Source: Gemmatimonadota bacterium
GTDB lineage: Bacteria; Gemmatimonadota; Gemmatimonadetes; Gemmatimonadales; GWC2-71-9
Length of the DNA stretch: 64,000 nt
Direction of reading: 5' to 3'
NCBI GenBank assembly: GCA_016704275.1
Contig: JADJAK010000002.1
Span: 310,001 to 374,000, forward strand
The notes under the pieces are model-generated. The model saw only the letters and a list, made by a program, of their open reading frames with translations. It ran no database searches and was not told the origin of the DNA. Position 1 is the stretch's first letter. The number at the start of each line of letters is the position of its first letter. Position numbers and translations under genes: made by a program. Below are positions 18,255 through 27,269 of this stretch, one piece after another.

Positions 18255-19159
18255 GCCGTGAGCGCGCGCTGCAGCGCGGGGCCGAAGGGAAGGTCCGTCG
18301 GCACCAGGGCATACCGCACGCCAGCCGCACGACAGGCGGTACCCCACGCGCGCACCACGCCACGCACCGTTTCGCGATAGGCGTCGCCCCAGTCACTTGG
18401 CGCCAGCGTCACGGCCTTGCCGCTCTCCGGATCGCGAAAGCGGGTCTCGTCGCCGCGCGCAAGATCGAGCTCCGCCGGATCGGCCACGTGCAGCACCAGC
18501 ACCTGATGGCCGCGATGCCGCAGGAAACGCAGCGCCTTGAGCGTGAGATCACGATCGAGCAACAAATCAGAGATCAGCACCACCATCCCGCGACGGCGCA
18601 GCGCACCGACGACTTGCGTGAGCGCGACGGCCGCCGCCGTCCCCTGCCCCGGGCCCGTCGCAGCGAGCGCGGTCGCGAGCATCGGCCACTGCCCCGCGCG
18701 CACGCGCGCCGGCAACATGGTGCGCACCGTCTCGTCGAAGGTCACCAGTCCGGTCGCATCGCGTTGCCGCAGCAACACCATCGCGAGTGCCGCCGCGAGT
18801 CGCGTGGCGTAGTCGAGCTTGGTCAATCGCTGCGGGTCGCCGCGCCACGCCATCGAGGCGGAGGCATCGACGACCAGCATCGCGCGGAGATTGGTCTCTT
18901 CTTCGAATTGCTTGAGGTAGAGGCGATCGGTTCGGCCGAGCAGCTTCCAGTCGACGTACCGCGGGTCGTCGCCCGGCTGGTATTGACGATGTTCGGCGAA
19001 TTCGACCGAGAAGCCCCGCCGCGGCGAGCGGTGCAATCCCGCGAGGAACCCCTCGACGATCCCTTCCGTGACGACTTCGAGCCCACCGAGGCGGGCCACC
19101 TCGGCAGGCTGCAGGAGATCAGGGCGGGGAGCGCGCAACGTACCGGCGGGAGGCATCAT
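18251..19159 (-). CDS. DUF58 domain protein (vWA-like, MoxR-associated)
   Basis: A 302-residue DUF58 protein. The diagnostic segment is GEVAEHR-like EFAEHRQYQPGDDPRYVDWKL (~55-75; split here by family conservation of YxPGDDxRxIDW), followed by a vWA-type metal site LVVDASASMAW (~100) and LISDLLLD (~195). The start is the ATGATG at 19159/19156; longer upstream extensions in frame have unrelated composition. A TANNNT box precedes it. It is the first gene of a minus-strand run through BatA-like, mfd, foldases and pdxA. The molecular role of DUF58 proteins is poorly known. Confidence 0.86.
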   Translation of the reverse strand: MMPPAGTLRAPRPDLLQPAEVARLGGLEVVTEGIVEGFLAGLHRSPRRGFSVEFAEHRQYQPGDDPRYVDWKLLGRTDRLYLKQFEEETNLRAMLVVDASASMAWRGDPQRLTKLDYATRLAAALAMVLLRQRDATGLVTFDETVRTMLPARVRAGQWPMLATALAATGPGQGTAAAVALTQVVGALRRRGMVVLISDLLLDRDLTLKALRFLRHRGHQVLVLHVADPAELDLARGDETRFRDPESGKAVTLAPSDWGDAYRETVRGVVRAWGTACRAAGVRYALVPTDLPFGPALQRALTA

Positions 19160-19168
19160 CCGAGGCGG

Positions 19169-19174
19169 AACGTA
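19169..19174 (-). promoter_or_regulatory. TANNNT box 9 nt before the DUF58 start
   Basis: TACGTT on the minus strand lies 9 nt before the first ATG (19159). No Shine-Dalgarno is visible. It would serve the long minus-strand run ending at 8708. Confidence 0.4.
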
Positions 19175-19331
19175 GGAGTGGCCGCGAGGGGCGTCAACGC
19201 ATCGACCACTCTGGCACCCAAAGCCGGTCGCGGCCGTAAGGGCGCTGTCCGTGGTGATATCTTCATCGCCAACCTCTCGCCGTTGTTGAGAATTCGTTCC
19301 CGACGTTGAACCCTCGCGTGGAGTTTCTCGC

Positions 19332-20921
19332 ATGCACCGTTCGTCGATCCGTCTGGCCGCGCTCGCGGCGCTGGTCCCCGCCCTGCTCACGGCGCAGTCG
19401 CCCAAGCAGATCACCGAAGCGGGGAAGTTGATCACCCCGGCCAAGGTGCTGCAGCGCATCTCGGTGATCGCCGATGACTCGATGGGCGGCCGCAACACGC
19501 CGAGCACCGGCCTGGAGAAGACGGCGCAGTACCTCGCCGACAGCTACAAGGCGTGGGGGCTCAAGCCCGCCGGCGACAACGGCACCTACTTCCAGCGCTA
19601 TCCGATGGTGAAGAAGCGGATCGATCCGGCGGCCTCGTACTTCGAGGCCAACGAAGCCGGCGCCGTCACGCGCTACCCCTTCGGCGCGATGGTGTACGGA
19701 ACGGGCGCGACCGCCGCACCGGTCACCGCGAATGTGGTGATCGTTGCCGGTACGGTGGCGCCGGCCGACATCGAGGCGTCGACGCTGCTGAAGGGCGCCG
19801 TGGTCGTCCTGGTGGTGGACAACGCCAAGGCCGTCGCGTGGAACAACGTGAACCGCGCCGTCTCGGCGAAGCAGCCGGCGGCCATCGTGCAACTGTCCAA
19901 CGCGGACGCTGCTTCATTCGCCGCCCGTCGCACGGCCGCGAGCACCGGGCGCTTCACCGTCGAGACCAGCAATCCCCGCCCCGTCATCCCGACGATCGTG
20001 ATCCACGACTCCGCCTTCAACGCCACCGGGGGCCCCAATCGCCCTGACTGGAACGAGATGCGTCAGTCGCCCGGGCCGGTGTTCCTTCCGGCGCCGGCCG
20101 AAATTTCCGTGACGGTCAACCTGAAGGAAGAGGTCCAGGAACGCGTCATGGTGCCGAACGTCGTCGCCATGGTCGAAGGGTCGGACCCGAAGTTGAAGGC
20201 GGAGTACGTGGTCTTCTCGAGCCACATGGACCACGTTGGCACGGCGGGCGACGGTATCGGCGGCTGCACCGCGCTCACGCGTCCCGACGGCAGCATCGAC
20301 AGCATCTGCAACGGCGCCGACGACGATGCCTCCGGCACCACCGGCCTGCTGATGGTTGCGGAGGCCTGGGGCAAGCTGAAGGTGAAGCCGAAGCGCTCGA
20401 TGGTCATCCTGAACGTTTCGGGTGAGGAGAAGGGGCTGCTCGGCTCGGCGTGGTACGCCGACCATCCGACCATCCCGGCTGCGCAGATCGTGGCCAACGT
20501 CAACATGGACATGATCGGCCGCAACGCCACCGACTCGATCGTCGTGATCGGCAAGGAGCACTCCGACCTCGGCGTGACGCTCGCGGGCGTGCAGAAGGCG
20601 CATCCGGAGCTCAAGCTCGTGGCCGCCGACGACATCTGGCCCGAGCAGTCGTTCTACAGCCGCTCGGACCACTTCAACTTCGCGCGGAAGGGCGTGCCGG
20701 TCCTCTTCTTCTTCAACGGGACGCACCCGCAGTATCACCGCCCGAACGACGAAGTGCCGCTGATCGACACCAGCAAGCTCGCCCGCGTGGCGCAGCTCGG
20801 CTTTTACTTCGGCGTCAACATCGCCAACACCGTGGCGCGCCCGAAGTGGAACCCCGACTCGTACCAGCTGATCGTCGTCGAGCAGAAGACCCCGCCGGCC
20901 ACGAAGCGCCCCACGCCGTGA
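19332..20921 (+). CDS. Exported M28 family metallopeptidase with PA domain
   Basis: Secreted di-zinc peptidase of 529 residues. A signal peptide (IRLAALAALVPALLTAQS) is followed by an N-terminal region with a PA-type insert (~105-250), then the peptidase core: zinc ligands in FSSHMDHVG (~295), ADDDASGTTG (~331), NVSGEEKGLLGS (~363) and MDMIGRN (~390), with a later SDHFNFARKGVPVLFFFNG. GGAG eight bases before the ATG supports the start. It is divergent from the DUF58 operon and overlaps the next gene by GTGA. It is the second M28 peptidase of the window. Confidence 0.94.
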   Translation: MHRSSIRLAALAALVPALLTAQSPKQITEAGKLITPAKVLQRISVIADDSMGGRNTPSTGLEKTAQYLADSYKAWGLKPAGDNGTYFQRYPMVKKRIDPAASYFEANEAGAVTRYPFGAMVYGTGATAAPVTANVVIVAGTVAPADIEASTLLKGAVVVLVVDNAKAVAWNNVNRAVSAKQPAAIVQLSNADAASFAARRTAASTGRFTVETSNPRPVIPTIVIHDSAFNATGGPNRPDWNEMRQSPGPVFLPAPAEISVTVNLKEEVQERVMVPNVVAMVEGSDPKLKAEYVVFSSHMDHVGTAGDGIGGCTALTRPDGSIDSICNGADDDASGTTGLLMVAEAWGKLKVKPKRSMVILNVSGEEKGLLGSAWYADHPTIPAAQIVANVNMDMIGRNATDSIVVIGKEHSDLGVTLAGVQKAHPELKLVAADDIWPEQSFYSRSDHFNFARKGVPVLFFFNGTHPQYHRPNDEVPLIDTSKLARVAQLGFYFGVNIANTVARPKWNPDSYQLIVVEQKTPPATKRPTP

Positions 20922-21256
20922 GCAGTACGATCGACGAATTCAACGCCTTCCGGTCGAGGATGAACGACGTCATCCTCGGCGCCGGAAACCTGACCATCAA
21001 CCGCTTCTTCGCGCTCGACAATCGCGCGTACGAAGCGGGCGCCCTGGGGACGAAGCAGAAGGAGATGCTCGGCCTCGTGGCGTCGATGGTCCTCCGCTGC
21101 GACGACTGCATCACCTACCACGTGGTCCGCTGCCACGAAGAAGGCGTCACGCGGGAGGAGTTCCTCGAGATCTTTTCGGTGGGATTGGTCGTCGGCGGGA
21201 GCATCGTGATTCCGCACCTGCGACGGGCGATGGAGAAGCTTGAAGCATTGTCGTAG
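20918..21256 (+). CDS. AhpD-like / carboxymuconolactone decarboxylase family protein
   Basis: A 112-residue all-helical protein of the AhpD-like superfamily. The family's redox motif is present as RCDDCITYHVVRCHEEG (CxxC followed by a conserved His three residues on). The GTG start at 20918 overlaps the peptidase stop (GTGA). Many members are peroxidase-type or uncharacterised; the CxxC suggests a thiol-redox role rather than lactone decarboxylation. It ends just before heptamer array C and converges on the EamA gene. Confidence 0.88.
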   Translation: MSSTIDEFNAFRSRMNDVILGAGNLTINRFFALDNRAYEAGALGTKQKEMLGLVASMVLRCDDCITYHVVRCHEEGVTREEFLEIFSVGLVVGGSIVIPHLRRAMEKLEALS

Positions 21257-21268
21257 CACCAGACTCCG

Positions 21269-21317
21269 ATGAACGATGATCGATGGTCGATCATCGATGA
21301 TCGATCATCGATCATCG
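21269..21317. repeat. Heptanucleotide array C (ATGATCG/ATCATCG family)
   Basis: Seven units without a spacer: ATGAACG, ATGATCG, ATGGTCG, ATCATCG, ATGATCG, ATCATCG, ATCATCG. The left units and right units are near-complements, so the region can fold back. It lies between the 3' ends of convergent genes. Confidence 0.9.
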
Positions 21318-21321
21318 GCTG

Positions 21322-22218
21322 TCATCCCTCCGCCGGCACCCCGCCCTGCCTCGTCATCAGCACCCCCGTCACAATCAAGGCGCCGCCGGCCAGGTGGATC
21401 AGGCCGGGGCGTTCGCCGAGGCCGACGATGGCGATGGCGGTGGCGACGAGCGGCACCAGGCAATTGAAGACCACCGTGCGCGCGGCGCCGAGCTTGGCGA
21501 CGCCGCGGTTCCAGAGGATGTAGGCGGCGACCAGCGAGAGCAGCGCCGCGTAGAGGATGCCGCCCCACCCGGCCCACGAGACGCGGGCCCAATCGGTACG
21601 GAGCAGCTGCGGGATGCCGAGGAGCACCAGCCCCGGCGTGCCGGTGTACATCGTCCAGGCGGTCAGGCGCAGGGACGAGATCGGGATCCGCCAATGCCGG
21701 AGCAGCAGGGTGTATGCGGCCCAGGTGACGATGGCGCCGAGCAGCATCCCGTCGCCGGCGGTGAAGCCTTCGCCGAGGGTGCCGCCGCGCGCGGTCACGA
21801 CGATCACCACACCGATCGTCGCCAGGAGGACCGCGAGGCGCTGGCGGACGGTGGTGGTCTCGATCCCCAGGAGCCAGGTCGCGAGGATCACGATCGCCGG
21901 CATCCCGGCGAGAATCAGCGAGCTCTTGGTGGCGGAGGTGCGCGCCAGCCCCTCGATGAAGCAGAGCTGATACAGGGTGTTCCCGACCACGCCGAGCCAG
22001 ATCAGCTTCGTCGCCGCCCCGCGCGGGAGCGGCGCCGGGGCGGGTTCGACCAGGCGGAGAATGCCCCAGAGCACCACCGTCGCCAGCAGGAACCGCAGCG
22101 CCGTGAACGCCAGCGGCTCGATCTCGGCGAACGCCAGCTTCGTGGCCGTGAAGTTCCCCCCCCAGAAGAGGGTCACCAGGAGCATGCCGGCGGAGGGGGA
22201 GAGGCGGGGGGTGGCCAT
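21322..22218 (-). CDS. EamA/DMT family transporter
   Basis: Inner-membrane drug/metabolite transporter of 298 residues with about ten hydrophobic segments in two EamA repeats (ML VTLFWGGNFTATKLAF at the start; LGAIVTWAAYTLLLRHW opening the second half; ending GGALIVTGVLMT). The start is ATG 22218 rather than 22254: the longer form would include repeat-encoded residues, and a TATATT box lies 7 nt before 22218. Substrate unknown; family members export amino acids or other metabolites. Confidence 0.9.
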   Translation of the reverse strand: MATPRLSPSAGMLLVTLFWGGNFTATKLAFAEIEPLAFTALRFLLATVVLWGILRLVEPAPAPLPRGAATKLIWLGVVGNTLYQLCFIEGLARTSATKSSLILAGMPAIVILATWLLGIETTTVRQRLAVLLATIGVVIVVTARGGTLGEGFTAGDGMLLGAIVTWAAYTLLLRHWRIPISSLRLTAWTMYTGTPGLVLLGIPQLLRTDWARVSWAGWGGILYAALLSLVAAYILWNRGVAKLGAARTVVFNCLVPLVATAIAIVGLGERPGLIHLAGGALIVTGVLMTRQGGVPAEG

Positions 22219-22225
22219 GGCCCCG

Positions 22226-22231
22226 AATATA
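22226..22231 (-). promoter_or_regulatory. TANNNT box 7 nt before the EamA start
   Basis: TATATT on the minus strand ends 7 nt before the ATG at 22218, with no Shine-Dalgarno. It fits a leaderless transcript. Confidence 0.55.
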
Positions 22232-22242
22232 GGCCGGAATCG

Positions 22243-22270
22243 ATGATCGATCATCGATCATCGATCATCG
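22243..22270. repeat. Heptanucleotide array D (ATGATCG + 3x ATCATCG)
   Basis: One ATGATCG followed by three ATCATCG units in the intergenic space between the divergent EamA and lepA genes, just outside both TANNNT boxes. Confidence 0.88.
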
Positions 22271-22289
22271 ATCTTGGCCCCCCCTCTCT

Positions 22290-22295
22290 TATATT
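22290..22295 (+). promoter_or_regulatory. TANNNT box 5 nt before the lepA start
   Basis: TATATT is followed by GCCGC and the ATG at 22301. There is no room for a Shine-Dalgarno-bearing leader if this is the -10 box. Confidence 0.6.
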
Positions 22296-22300
22296 GCCGC

Positions 22301-24100
22301 ATGGACCAGTCTCATATCCGCAATTTCTGCATCGTCGCCCACATCGACCACGGCAAGTCCACGCTGGCGGACCGGCTGATCGAACTCACGGGCACCGTCT
22401 CGAAGCGGGAGATGCGCGAGCAGCTCACCGACACGATGGACCTCGAGCGCGAGCGCGGGATCACCATCAAGCTCAACGCCGTGCGGATGATGTACGACGC
22501 CGCCGACGGGGCGGAGTACGCCCTGAACCTGATCGATACCCCGGGCCACGTCGACTTCACGTACGAGGTGTCGCGGTCGCTGGCGGCCTGCGAAGGCGCG
22601 ATCCTCGTCGTCGACGCCTCGCAGGGGATCCAGGCGCAGACGCTCTCCAATCTCTTCCTCGCGCTCGACGCGGGGCTCGAGATCATTCCGGTGCTGAACA
22701 AGATCGACCTTCCGGGTGCCGAGCCGGAGAAGCGCGCCCAGGAGATCATGGCGCTGATCGGGTCGAAGCGTGAGGAGATCCTCGCGGTGTCAGCCAAGGA
22801 CGGCACCGGCGTGCCCGCGCTGCTCGAGGCGATCGTCGCGCGCATTCCGCGGCCGCGTGGCGACACCGCCGCGCCGTTCCGCGCGCTGATCTTCGATTCG
22901 TACTACGACCGCTACCGCGGCGCGATCCCCTCGATCCGCGTGGTCGACGGCGAACTCCGCGGCGGGATGAAGATCGCCTTCGGCGCGCACCCCGACGACG
23001 TCTACGAGATCGACTCGGTCGGCCACTTGGCCCTCGGGCAGCGCACCGCGCCGGTGCTGCAGGCGGGCGAGGTCGGCTATTTCATCGCGAACCTGCGCAA
23101 TGTCCGCGATGCCCGCGTCGGCGACACCGTGCTCGATGCGACGCGCAAGGCCTCCGAGCTGCTGGCAGGCTATCGCGAGGTCCGCTCGATGGTCTTCGCC
23201 GGCGTCTACCCCGCCGATGCCGCCCAGTACGAGGATCTCCGCGACGCGCTCGAGAAGCTCTGCCTCAATGACGCCTCGCTGCAATACGAGCCCGAAAGCT
23301 CGACCGCCCTCGGCTTCGGCTTCCGCTGCGGCTTTCTCGGCCTGCTCCACCTGGAGATCGTCCAGGAGCGTCTCGAGCGGGAGTTCAATCTCGACCTGAT
23401 CACCACGGTCCCGACGGTGGAGTACCACGTCTTCAAGACCGACGGTGACATGGTCGCGGTCGAGAATCCGAGCGATCTCCCTGACGTGGCCAACATCAGC
23501 CGCATCGAGGAGCCGTACGTGAAGGCGCGCATCATGGCGCCGACCGAGTACATCGGCGGCATCATGAAGCTGGGCCAGGAGCGGCGCGGCGACTATCACG
23601 GCATGACCTATCTCGACACCGCGCGGGTGGAGTTCTCCTTCTCCTTCCCGCTCGGCGAGATCGTGCTCGACTTCTACGACAAGCTGAAGTCGATCTCGCG
23701 CGGGTATGCCTCGCTCGACTACGAGATGGACGGCTTCCGCGCCTCGCCGCTGGTGCGGCTCGACATGCTCATCAACGGCGACCCGATCGACGCCTTCTCG
23801 GTGATCATCCACAAGGACAAGGCGTACGAGTGGGGCCGCAAGCTCGCCGAGAAGCTGAAGGAGCTGATCCCGCGGCAGCTCTTCGCTGTCGCGATCCAGG
23901 CGGCGATCGGGCAGAAGGTCGTGGCCCGCGAGACGATCTCGCCGATGCGGAAGGACGTCCTCGCGAAGTGCTACGGTGGCGACATCACCCGGAAGCGGAA
24001 GCTCCTCGAGAAGCAGAAGGAGGGGAAGAAGCGGATGAAGCAGGTCGGCAGCGTGGAGATCCCGCAGGAAGCCTTCCTCGCGGTCCTTCAGGTCGAGTAG
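22301..24100 (+). CDS. lepA: Elongation factor 4 (LepA)
   Basis: Ribosome-binding translational GTPase, 599 residues, the normal length. G1 AHIDHGKST (~13), G3 DTPGHVDF (~78), G4 NKIDLPG (~132) are present. EF-G-like domains II, III and V follow, and the LepA-specific C-terminal domain ends with KCYGGDITRKRKLLEKQKEG and QEAFLAVLQVE. The ATG at 22301 gives the standard N-terminus MDQSHIRNFCIVAHID; a TTG in frame upstream would only add untypical residues. It heads a tightly packed operon running to the trans-sulfuration enzyme. Confidence 0.98.
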   Translation: MDQSHIRNFCIVAHIDHGKSTLADRLIELTGTVSKREMREQLTDTMDLERERGITIKLNAVRMMYDAADGAEYALNLIDTPGHVDFTYEVSRSLAACEGAILVVDASQGIQAQTLSNLFLALDAGLEIIPVLNKIDLPGAEPEKRAQEIMALIGSKREEILAVSAKDGTGVPALLEAIVARIPRPRGDTAAPFRALIFDSYYDRYRGAIPSIRVVDGELRGGMKIAFGAHPDDVYEIDSVGHLALGQRTAPVLQAGEVGYFIANLRNVRDARVGDTVLDATRKASELLAGYREVRSMVFAGVYPADAAQYEDLRDALEKLCLNDASLQYEPESSTALGFGFRCGFLGLLHLEIVQERLEREFNLDLITTVPTVEYHVFKTDGDMVAVENPSDLPDVANISRIEEPYVKARIMAPTEYIGGIMKLGQERRGDYHGMTYLDTARVEFSFSFPLGEIVLDFYDKLKSISRGYASLDYEMDGFRASPLVRLDMLINGDPIDAFSVIIHKDKAYEWGRKLAEKLKELIPRQLFAVAIQAAIGQKVVARETISPMRKDVLAKCYGGDITRKRKLLEKQKEGKKRMKQVGSVEIPQEAFLAVLQVE

Positions 24101-24103
24101 CGA

Positions 24104-25333
24104 TTGTCCGGTCTCCCGGCGACGGCGCGCATCGGCTTCGACGCGGTTCGCGCGCTCCGGAACAGCACCGGGCTCGGCAACTACGCCCGCCACCTGCTCC
24201 GCGGCCTGCGCCGGGCCGCGCCGGGGCTCGACCTCCATCTCTACTCCCCCTCCCCGCCGCGCCCCGAGTTCAGCGGCTACGCCGAATCCATCGGGGCCAC
24301 CGTGCACCTCCCCCCGCGCGGCTGGCGCACGGCGGGACTCCGTGCGGTGTGGCGCACCACGCGGCTGGGTCAGACGGTGGCCCGCGACGGGATGGCGCTC
24401 TACCACGGGCTGACGCACGAGATTCCACGCGACCTCCCCGAGACGGGTGTCCCGTCGGTCGTTACCGTCCACGACCTCCTCTTTCTCACCCATCCGGAAC
24501 TCTTTCCGGTGGTCGATCGGCAGAGCTATGTGTGGCGCTATCGCTGGAGCATCGAGCACGCGACGGCGCTGGTCGCGGTGTCAGAGCACACCCGGCAGGA
24601 GTTGCACGCACATCTCGACGTGCCCCTGCACCGGGTCGTGGTGATTCCTCCCGCACGCGACCCATGCTTCGCTCAGGCGTGCGACGCCCCCGCGCGCGCC
24701 GCCGTGCGCACTCGGCATGACTTGCCCGCCGAATACCTGATCATGATCGGCACGCTCGAACCGCGGAAGAACCACCGCCTTGCCCTGGAGGCCCTCGGTC
24801 AGCTCGGCGCGGCGTCCCCGCCGCTGGTCCTGGTGGGCCGCGACGGTGGCAGCGAGGCGGAATTGCGGAATGAGGCGCAGCGGCTCGGAATCGCCGACCG
24901 GGTCCTCGTCCGCACTGCGGTGACCGATGCCGAGCTGCCCGCTGTGCTGCAGGGGGCAACGCTGGCGCTCTACCTCTCGCGCGCCGAAGGATTCGGGATG
25001 CCGATCATCGAGGCGATGAGCGCCGGCGTCCCGATGCTCGTCGCCGCTGGCCCTCATCTCCGGGATGCGGCCGGTGACGCCGCGGTCGCCGTGGACCCTG
25101 AGGACCCGACCGCACTGGCCGCGGCGATCCGCGCCCTGCTCGGCGATCCGGCCGGTCGAGCCGCCATCGCGGCCGCCGGAATGCACCATGCGGCCGGCTT
25201 CGACGCGACGGCGCTGGCGCGACGGCTCCTGTCGGTCTACGATGCAGTAGTCTCGGGCGGTCCGCTCCCGGACGGACCCGACCCGCACCTGCCAGCTGCC
25301 ACCCCCACACCCCCGTTGGAGACCACCCTGTGA
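24104..25333 (+). CDS. Family 4 glycosyltransferase (GT-B fold)
   Basis: A 409-residue retaining glycosyltransferase. The N-terminal half shows GLGNYARHLLRGL, VTVHDLLFLTHPE and a conserved AVSEHTRQEL; the C-terminal half has MIGTLEPRKNHRLALEA and the E-x7-E nucleotide-sugar motif SRAEGFGMPIIEAMSAGVP (~300). It starts with TTG three bases after the lepA stop and overlaps the ROK kinase by GTGA. Such enzymes add hexoses to polysaccharides or lipids. The acceptor is unknown. Confidence 0.9.
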   Translation: MSGLPATARIGFDAVRALRNSTGLGNYARHLLRGLRRAAPGLDLHLYSPSPPRPEFSGYAESIGATVHLPPRGWRTAGLRAVWRTTRLGQTVARDGMALYHGLTHEIPRDLPETGVPSVVTVHDLLFLTHPELFPVVDRQSYVWRYRWSIEHATALVAVSEHTRQELHAHLDVPLHRVVVIPPARDPCFAQACDAPARAAVRTRHDLPAEYLIMIGTLEPRKNHRLALEALGQLGAASPPLVLVGRDGGSEAELRNEAQRLGIADRVLVRTAVTDAELPAVLQGATLALYLSRAEGFGMPIIEAMSAGVPMLVAAGPHLRDAAGDAAVAVDPEDPTALAAAIRALLGDPAGRAAIAAAGMHHAAGFDATALARRLLSVYDAVVSGGPLPDGPDPHLPAATPTPPLETTL

Positions 25334-26310
25334 AGTGGGTTCTCGGCATTGACATCGGTGGCACCAATCTCGTCGTCGGCGCCGTCGCCGCCGATGGATC
25401 GCGAGTCATCGGCGATCACGCCCGGCCGACGGATCCGAGTCGCGGCCCGGACGCGATCGTGGAGGATCTGACCGAGATGGGGCGCCAGACCTTTGCCGCG
25501 CTCGAGGCCGCCGTGCCCGGGGCCGAGGTCCTCGGCATCGGCGTCGGTGCCCCGGGGCCGCTCGACACGCGCGCCGGGGTGGTCCTGCTCACGCCGAATC
25601 TCGGCTGGGTGAACATGCCGCTGCGGGCCAAGCTGGCCGAGGGCCTCGGCCTGGTGACGGCGCTCGACAACGATGCCAATTGTGCCATCCTCGGCGAAGC
25701 CTGGGTCGGCGCGGCACGCGGCGGCACGCACGTGATCGGCATGACCATCGGGACCGGGATCGGCGGCGGGATCGTCCTGAACGGCAAGCTCCATCACGGT
25801 GCCTCCGATTGCGCCGGCGAAATCGGCCACGTCACCATCGACCTCGACGGCCGACGCTGCGGTTGCGGCAACTACGGCTGCCTCGAGGCCTACGCCTCGG
25901 GCCCCGCGATTGCCCGTCGTGCCGTTGAACAAGTCGAGGCGGGCTCCGAGAGCCTCCTCTCCGAGATGGTCGGTGGCGACCTGACCAAGGTCACCGCCGC
26001 CACGGTGTACGAGGCGGCAAAGCAGGGCGATGCCGTCGCCGACGAGGTCGTTCGCACCACGGCACGCTACCTCGGGACCGGCGTGGCCAACCTGCTGAAC
26101 ATCTTCAATCCCGATCTCGTGGTGATCGTCGGCGGCGTCACCCAGGCCGGCGAGAATCTCTTCGAGCCGCTCCGCCGCGAAGTCGCACGTCGCGCGTTCA
26201 AGCCGGCGGTGCAGGCGTGCCGGATCGTCCCGGGTGAGCTGGGCGGGCTGGCGGGGGTCTATGGCGCGGCGCGCGCCTTCCTCGACCAGCGCGACCAGGG
26301 CCTGCTCTGA
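25330..26310 (+). CDS. glk: ROK family glucokinase
   Basis: ATP-dependent sugar kinase of 326 residues. Phosphate-1 loop GIDIGGTNLVVG at the N-terminus, a catalytic Asp in ALDNDANCAILGE (~115), ROK signature EAWVGAARGGTHVIGMTIGTGIGGG, and the zinc motif CGCGNYGCLEAYAS (~178) with an upstream His (GHVT). These features and the length match bacterial ROK glucokinases; N-acetylmannosamine or other hexoses cannot be excluded. GTG start overlapping the GT4 stop; TGATG junction with the PfkB gene downstream. Confidence 0.9.
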   Translation: MKWVLGIDIGGTNLVVGAVAADGSRVIGDHARPTDPSRGPDAIVEDLTEMGRQTFAALEAAVPGAEVLGIGVGAPGPLDTRAGVVLLTPNLGWVNMPLRAKLAEGLGLVTALDNDANCAILGEAWVGAARGGTHVIGMTIGTGIGGGIVLNGKLHHGASDCAGEIGHVTIDLDGRRCGCGNYGCLEAYASGPAIARRAVEQVEAGSESLLSEMVGGDLTKVTAATVYEAAKQGDAVADEVVRTTARYLGTGVANLLNIFNPDLVVIVGGVTQAGENLFEPLRREVARRAFKPAVQACRIVPGELGGLAGVYGAARAFLDQRDQGLL

Positions 26311-27269
26311 TGCCACGCGTCGGTGTCCTCGGCTCCCTCGTCTGGGACGAGATCCACGGCCGGGACCCGCTGGCCGCGCCAGTCGAGGAGTGGGGCGGGA
26401 TCGCCTACGCGCTGGCTGCGATGGACGCCGCGCTCCCGGCGGACTGGGAGATGGTGCCGCTCATCAAGGTGGGTGCCGATCTCGCCCCGAAGGCCGCCGA
26501 GTTCTACCGCTCGCTGCAGCGCCTGGCGCCCGGCACCCGGCCCATTGAGGTGCCGGTGCCGAACAATCGCGTCACCCTGCGCTACGAGTCGACCGACCGA
26601 CGCTGCGAGCAGATGGCCGGCGGCGTCCCCGGTTGGACCTGGCCCGAGCTCGGCCCGATGGTCGCCGACCTTGATGCCCTCTACGTCAACTTCATTTCCG
26701 GATTCGAGTGCTGCCTCTTCACGGCGCAGCAGCTGCGGCACGGCTTCACGGGCCCGATCTACGCCGACCTGCACTCGTTGTTCCTCGCGAAGGGCAGCGA
26801 CGGGATGCGCTCGCTGCAACCGTTGCCGGACGCCGCCGCGTGGCTGAGCTGTTTCGATTGCGTGCAGCTCAATGAAGAGGAAATGCTGCAGCTCGCCGCC
26901 GATCCCCTGGTGGTGTCGGCCGAGGCGCTCCGCGCCGGCGTGTCGCTGCTGACGGTCACCGTCGGTCCGCGTGGCGCGATCTACGTCGCCCGGCCGGGGT
27001 TCGATCGCCTCGCCGACCTCGGCAACCAATCGCTCGCCCCCACCGGCGGCGCCGTGCGCACCGCACTACTCGCACCCCCCGCGGTCGACGCGATCGACCC
27101 GACCGGCTGCGGCGATGTCTTCGGCGCGACCTGCTGCGCCCATCTTCTGGCCGGCGACGATGTCGTCGGCGCGGTCACGGCAGCCAATCGCGCCGCTGCG
27201 CGCAACGCCGCCTTCCGCGGCGCCACCTTCCTGGCCCGCCAGCTGCGCGGCGACCTGGTGCTCGCCTGA
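26310..27269 (+). CDS. PfkB (ribokinase) family carbohydrate kinase
   Basis: A 319-residue kinase of the ribokinase superfamily. Signature 2 with the catalytic base is DPTGCGDVFGATCCAHLLAG (~262-281), and TVTVGPRGAIYVARPG precedes it. The N-terminus is GVLGSLVWDEI, with a conserved GG in EEWGGIAYALAA. The substrate cannot be read from sequence. It sits between the ROK kinase and the HATPase/STAS pair with one- and four-base overlaps, so expression is probably coupled. Confidence 0.88.
   Translation: MPRVGVLGSLVWDEIHGRDPLAAPVEEWGGIAYALAAMDAALPADWEMVPLIKVGADLAPKAAEFYRSLQRLAPGTRPIEVPVPNNRVTLRYESTDRRCEQMAGGVPGWTWPELGPMVADLDALYVNFISGFECCLFTAQQLRHGFTGPIYADLHSLFLAKGSDGMRSLQPLPDAAAWLSCFDCVQLNEEEMLQLAADPLVVSAEALRAGVSLLTVTVGPRGAIYVARPGFDRLADLGNQSLAPTGGAVRTALLAPPAVDAIDPTGCGDVFGATCCAHLLAGDDVVGAVTAANRAAARNAAFRGATFLARQLRGDLVLA

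Noticed and set aside
22219..22254. Longer N-terminus of the EamA transporter from ATG 22254
   Set aside because: The extra residues come from array D and would place the TATATT box inside the gene.
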